From Bacteroidaceae bacterium (GTDB lineage: Bacteria > Bacteroidota > Bacteroidia > Bacteroidales > Bacteroidaceae): a DNA stretch of 7,416 nt. The stretch lies in NCBI GenBank assembly GCA_017548225.1, contig JAFYMV010000041.1, positions 1 to 7,416 of the forward strand, in the 5' to 3' direction. The notes under the pieces were generated by a model. It was not told where the DNA came from, did no database searches, and was given only the letters and a program-made list of their open reading frames with translations. Each line of letters opens with the position of its first letter. The first letter of the stretch is position 1. The position numbers and the translations under genes are program-made. Shown here piece after piece: positions 4,724-7,416 of the stretch.

Positions 4724-6397
4724 ATGCGACGCATTCTACTAACAACCCTTCTATTCTGCCTTATGGCTTCAGCTTTTGCTGTCAACCCATCTGGCACCCT
4801 ACCTGTGTTGTACATTACCACAGAGAACAAGACCCCTGTCACTAGCAAGGACTATTACCTCAATGCTACCTACTACCTCGATGCCAAAGGCATCGCTGGC
4901 TACGAGAATATCGGTAGCGCGTCTGCTCCATTGAATATGGAGATCAAAGGTCGTGGCAACTATTCCTGGACAGGCTTCAACAAAAAACCTTACCGCATCA
5001 AGCTCGCCGACAAACAACCTCTCTTGGGTATGATCAAGAGCAAGCACTTCACCCTACTCGCTCACGCCGATGATGCCAAAGACAAGAAGGGCTATATGCG
5101 CAACGCTGCTGGCTTCGAGCTTAGCAAGATGCTCGGTATTGCTTGGACACCAGATGCCAAACCACTCGAACTAGTGATGAATGGCGACTATATCGGTCTG
5201 TATTTCTTGACCGAGCATATCCGCGTGGACAAAGACCGCGTTAATATCGTCGAACAAGAAGACGAAGAGACCGACGCACAGAAGATCACAGGCGGATGGC
5301 TTGTGGAGATCGACAACTACGACGAAGACCCACATATCACCATCAAAGAGGGCGGCAAAACCACCATGTGGGTTACCTACAAGACCCCAGAGGTGCTCTC
5401 TTCTGCACAAGAAACTTACCTCACCAACCAAATCCAACTCCTTGATAACCTGATCTATGGCGACAAGAATTCCGACGAGCTTTGGCAACACCTCGACATG
5501 GACGCACTCGCACGATTCTATATCGTACAAGAGGTGATGGACAACTACGAGTCTTTCCACGGCAGTTGCTATCTCTACAAGGATATGGGCGACGACCAGA
5601 AGTGGAAGTTCGGTCCGGTTTGGGACTTCGGTAGTTCCTTCAACCGCGACAAATCACAGTATATCTACCAAGGCGATGTATGGCACAACCACTGGATTCC
5701 AGAGCTCTGCAAGTTCCCTGCTTTCATGGCGCATGTCAAGACCCTCTGGAAGGATTTCTATGCCAATGATTTCAACGATATCTTCACTTTCACAGCCGAC
5801 CAACTCACTCTGCTCAAGACAGCGGCATCTGTAGATGCACAACGCTGGCCTGACTACAACGGCAATGCCGACCTCACCAAGCGCATCAACCAGATCAACG
5901 AGCGCCTACGCAAGAATGCCGAGTGGCTCAATCAACAATGGGGAGGCGATAGCAACGACGACAATAACAACAATAATAATAACGACAACAACGACGACAC
6001 CACCCCAACCGTAGACGAGACTTGGACCATGCTCATCTGGCAAGATGGCAAGGCTGTGGAGTATCAGTTAGCGCAAGTGGACAGCATCACTTTTGCACAA
6101 AAGCAGATGCTTGTAGTCAAGGCGCAGGTGCCTGCTGCATGGGGCGACGATATCTATGTATATATCTGGAACGCACAGGACAACAGCAAGAACGGCGAGT
6201 TCCGTGCCACCCGCCAAGGCGACTGGTATGTATACTCTACCGACGAGCAGTCCTTGAATATCATCTTCAAGAAGGGCCAGAAGTGGACTGGCCACGCTAA
6301 CCAATCCGAGGATATCAAGATCACCCAAAGCGCTTGCTTCATCCTCACCCAAGAGGGCGAGAACAAAGCCCAACCTACACAGGTGGATTGCCCTTGA
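4724..6397 (+). CDS. Secreted CotH-kinase family protein with C-terminal starch-binding-like module
   Basis: A 557-residue protein. Residues 1-19 form a signal peptide (Arg-Arg, hydrophobic LLTTLLFCLMAS, AFA cleavage site); Phe before Cys12 argues against a lipobox. Residues ~25-405 match the CotH family, atypical protein kinases first known from Bacillus spore coats: MEIKGRGNYSW (72-82), KKPYRIKL (87-94), GDYIGLYFLTEHIR (154-167), GGWLVEID (190-197) and GPVWDFGSSFN (297-307), whose Asp is a plausible metal ligand. An Asn/Asp linker (409-425) leads to a short module ending VDSITF (452-457), common in Bacteroidota secreted proteins. Residues ~463-545 (AAWGDDIYVYIW, GDWYVYS, NIIFKKG) resemble CBM26-like starch-binding modules. 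Inferred role: exported kinase-like or structural protein acting near a glucan or cell surface. Substrate unknown. The gene uses GC-richer codons than the next gene downstream. Confidence 0.85.
   Translation: MRRILLTTLLFCLMASAFAVNPSGTLPVLYITTENKTPVTSKDYYLNATYYLDAKGIAGYENIGSASAPLNMEIKGRGNYSWTGFNKKPYRIKLADKQPLLGMIKSKHFTLLAHADDAKDKKGYMRNAAGFELSKMLGIAWTPDAKPLELVMNGDYIGLYFLTEHIRVDKDRVNIVEQEDEETDAQKITGGWLVEIDNYDEDPHITIKEGGKTTMWVTYKTPEVLSSAQETYLTNQIQLLDNLIYGDKNSDELWQHLDMDALARFYIVQEVMDNYESFHGSCYLYKDMGDDQKWKFGPVWDFGSSFNRDKSQYIYQGDVWHNHWIPELCKFPAFMAHVKTLWKDFYANDFNDIFTFTADQLTLLKTAASVDAQRWPDYNGNADLTKRINQINERLRKNAEWLNQQWGGDSNDDNNNNNNNDNNDDTTPTVDETWTMLIWQDGKAVEYQLAQVDSITFAQKQMLVVKAQVPAAWGDDIYVYIWNAQDNSKNGEFRATRQGDWYVYSTDEQSLNIIFKKGQKWTGHANQSEDIKITQSACFILTQEGENKAQPTQVDCP
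5948..5998 (+). repeat. AAY/GAY codon run encoding an Asn/Asp linker
   Basis: Seventeen codons (residues 409-425) are Asn or Asp apart from a single Ser, with seven Asn in a row. The run separates the CotH domain from the C-terminal modules and probably forms a flexible, acidic spacer. Trinucleotide runs of this kind can change length by slippage without breaking the frame. Confidence 0.7.
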
Positions 6398-6399
6398 TA

Positions 6400-6447
6400 A
6401 GCAATGAGGCAATGAGGCTATAAGGCAATGAGGCAATGAGTTTATGA
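6400..6447 (+). repeat. 8-bp tandem array, left of the four-helix-bundle gene
   Basis: Six consecutive 8-bp units: AGCAATGA, GGCAATGA, GGCTATAA, GGCAATGA, GGCAATGA and a degenerate GTTTATGA. The array starts two bases after the CotH stop codon, and its last unit contains the ATG (6444) of the next gene. Confidence 0.85.
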
Positions 6448-6803
6448 AAAGAATAAAAGATTTAGTAGTATATCAAAAATCCAAAGATTTAGTGATTTTT
6501 GTGTATAATATGCTGGATGCTTTTCCAGACACAGAAAAGTTCGCTCTGTGTAATCAAATGCGTCGCGCTGTAGTATCCATACCTTCTAATATAGCCGAAG
6601 GTATGGGACGAATTTCAGAAAAAGATCAAGCTCACTTCCTTAATGTTGCGTATGGATCATTAATGGAATTATATGCTCAAGCTGATATTGCATATGATTT
6701 AAAGTACATTAGTACTGAATCATTTAATCAATTAGAAGAACAGGTCGAGAGTATTAGTAAAATGCTTCAAGCATTATATTATTTAAGAAAAAATAACACC
6801 TAA
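6444..6803 (+). CDS. Four-helix-bundle protein (S23 / IVS-protein family)
   Basis: A 119-residue protein of the four-helix-bundle family first described from 23S rRNA intervening sequences (TIGR02436). Family features: LVVYQKSKDLVIFVY (7-21), FPDTEKFALCNQMRRAVVSI (27-46), the core PSNIAEGMGR (47-56), FLNVAYGSLMELYAQ (65-79) and a final helix to 115. Length is typical. The structure is known to form oligomeric bundles; biochemical function is unsettled. Related fold: Avd of diversity-generating retroelements, but no reverse transcriptase is present here. No rRNA is nearby, so this is an orphan copy. It is AT-rich, with TTA, ATA and AAT codons frequent, unlike both neighbours, which suggests separate origin. 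The start codon lies in the left 8-bp array and the last codons plus stop in the right array, so the gene is almost exactly framed by oppositely oriented repeats. Confidence 0.9.
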   Translation: MKRIKDLVVYQKSKDLVIFVYNMLDAFPDTEKFALCNQMRRAVVSIPSNIAEGMGRISEKDQAHFLNVAYGSLMELYAQADIAYDLKYISTESFNQLEEQVESISKMLQALYYLRKNNT

Positions 6804-6860
6804 TCGCCTATTCGCCTAATCACCCAATCGCCTATTCGCCCAATCGCCTAATCGCCCTAT
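6797..6860 (-). repeat. 8-bp tandem array, right of the four-helix-bundle gene
   Basis: Eight exact 8-bp units on the plus strand: CACCTAAT, CGCCTATT, CGCCTAAT, CACCCAAT, CGCCTATT, CGCCCAAT, CGCCTAAT, CGCCCTAT. On the minus strand the unit reads GGCGATTA, akin to GGCAATGA of the left array, so the two arrays are inverted relative to each other. The first unit contains the gene's stop codon (6801-6803). Confidence 0.9.
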
Positions 6861-6881
6861 CACACAAAAACATAATATCAT

Positions 6882-7416
6882 ATGTTAATCACATTAATTG
6901 CTGGAGCTCGTCCTAACTTCATGAAGATTGCTCCACTTATCAAAGCTATTCAGCAAGCAGCAGCTGAAGGACATGACATCCGTCATCGACTCGTTCATAC
7001 CGGTCAGCACTATGACAAGAACATGTCCGACACCTTCTTTGAAGAACTTGGCATACCTATGCCTGACGTCAATCTAGGTTGTGGCGGAGGTACTCAAGCT
7101 GAGCAGACAGCTAACATCATGATGGCCTTCGAGAAAGACCTGATGGCCAACCCAACCGACCTAGTCCTCGTGGTAGGCGACGTGACTAGCACCATGGCAT
7201 GCTCTATCGTAGCTAAGAAGCTGAATACCAAGGTGTGCCACGTAGAGGCAGGTATACGCAGTTGGGATCAGACCATGCCCGAGGAGATCAACCGTATGGT
7301 TACAGACGCCTTGGCCGACTATATGTTCACCACTAGCGAGATTGCTAATAAGAACTTGCTCCTGCAAGGAGCGGAACTCCAAGCCTCTCACCTCTCGCCT
7401 CTCACCTCTAACCTAC
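6882..7416 (+). CDS. wecB: Second UDP-GlcNAc 2-epimerase-like protein (5' part)
   Basis: An open frame from ATG 6882 to the window edge, 178 codons of an expected ~360-390. Signatures: LIAGARPNFMKIAPL (5-19), HTGQHYDKNMS (39-49), VVGDVTSTMA (97-106), HVEAGIRSWD (120-129) and MPEEINRMVTD (132-142). Asp100, Glu122 and Glu135 align with E. coli catalytic Asp95, Glu117 and Glu131. It belongs to a different branch from the gene at 1506-2585: GDVTST replaces GDTNST and the linker regions differ, so it is a paralogue rather than a recent duplicate. Expected reaction: UDP-GlcNAc to UDP-ManNAc, or a related UDP-sugar. It begins 22 bases after the 8-bp array. From residue 168 the sequence stops looking like the family and becomes repeat-encoded (ASHLSPLTSNL), so it is either an intact gene with an in-frame repeat insertion or a broken gene; the window ends too early to tell. 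Confidence 0.85.
   Translation, partial: MLITLIAGARPNFMKIAPLIKAIQQAAAEGHDIRHRLVHTGQHYDKNMSDTFFEELGIPMPDVNLGCGGGTQAEQTANIMMAFEKDLMANPTDLVLVVGDVTSTMACSIVAKKLNTKVCHVEAGIRSWDQTMPEEINRMVTDALADYMFTTSEIANKNLLLQGAELQASHLSPLTSNL
7384..7416 (-). repeat. 7-bp repeat array inside the second epimerase gene (runs off the edge)
   Basis: Plus-strand units CCTCTCA, CCTCTCG, CCTCTCA, CCTCTAA, then CCTAC at the edge. On the minus strand the unit reads AGGTGAG/AGGCGAG, close to GGCGAGAG in the deacetylase array. The reading frame stays open through the visible part, encoding Ser, His, Leu, Pro and Thr. The array probably continues beyond the window. Confidence 0.75.

Noticed and set aside
4724..4781. Lipoprotein signal on the CotH protein
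   Set aside because: Cys12 is preceded by Phe and followed by more hydrophobic residues and an AFA site, which fits a signal peptidase I site better than a lipobox.
6444..6803. Avd accessory gene of a diversity-generating retroelement
   Set aside because: The fold is similar, but no reverse transcriptase and no template/variable repeat pair with adenine-specific differences is visible in the window.
6444..6803. Intervening sequence inside a 23S rRNA gene
   Set aside because: Flanking sequence is protein-coding and tandem repeat, not rRNA.
6400..6860. CRISPR array
   Set aside because: Units are 8 bp and directly adjacent, with no spacers of 25-40 bp and no cas genes.

Overview
The window looks like chromosomal DNA of a Bacteroidota member, most likely an uncultured Bacteroidales from a gut-like habitat. 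Three things point there: TACCTTTG boxes matching the Bacteroides-type -7 promoter element (TAnnTTTG) on both strands near 4.4-4.5 kb; near-absence of Shine-Dalgarno sequences; and the protein families present (DUF7033-type polysaccharide deacetylase, secreted CotH-kinase protein with a starch-binding-like C-terminus, orphan four-helix-bundle 'S23' protein). No rRNA, tRNA, CRISPR array, transposase or integrase was seen.

Layout. Bases 1-327 hold no gene, only AT-rich, repeat-rich DNA. Bases 328-3831 carry three minus-strand genes, read in the order deacetylase (2668-3831), non-hydrolysing UDP-GlcNAc 2-epimerase WecB (1506-2585) and GT4-type glycosyltransferase (328-1524). The last two overlap by 19 bp. 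Bases 3832-4723 are a gene-free divergent control region with three copies of a 120-155 bp repeat (one inverted), two abutting 14-bp palindromes, outward-facing promoter boxes and a 10-bp tandem array. The plus strand then carries a secreted CotH protein (4724-6397), a small AT-rich four-helix-bundle gene (6444-6803) framed by 8-bp tandem arrays, and the 5' part of a second, different WecB (6882 to the right edge).

How the genes fit together. The minus-strand trio and the second epimerase fit a surface-polysaccharide (capsule, O-antigen or exopolysaccharide) locus: WecB makes UDP-ManNAc, the glycosyltransferase adds a sugar, and the deacetylase-like protein probably modifies or helps assemble the glycan. 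The CotH protein is exported and may act on a surface or extracellular substrate; its link to the glycan genes is only positional.

The most notable content is non-genic. A G-rich 7-8 bp repeat family (GGCGAnnA / GGCAATGA / AGGYGAG) appears as arrays on both sides of the four-helix-bundle gene, inside the deacetylase reading frame, and inside the second epimerase reading frame at the window edge. Stop codons of several genes, and one start codon, lie within repeats. This suggests short tandem repeats that spread through intergenic DNA and also enter coding regions in frame. I do not see a complete, clearly new enzymatic system; the four-helix-bundle gene in its repeat frame is the best candidate for an undescribed element.
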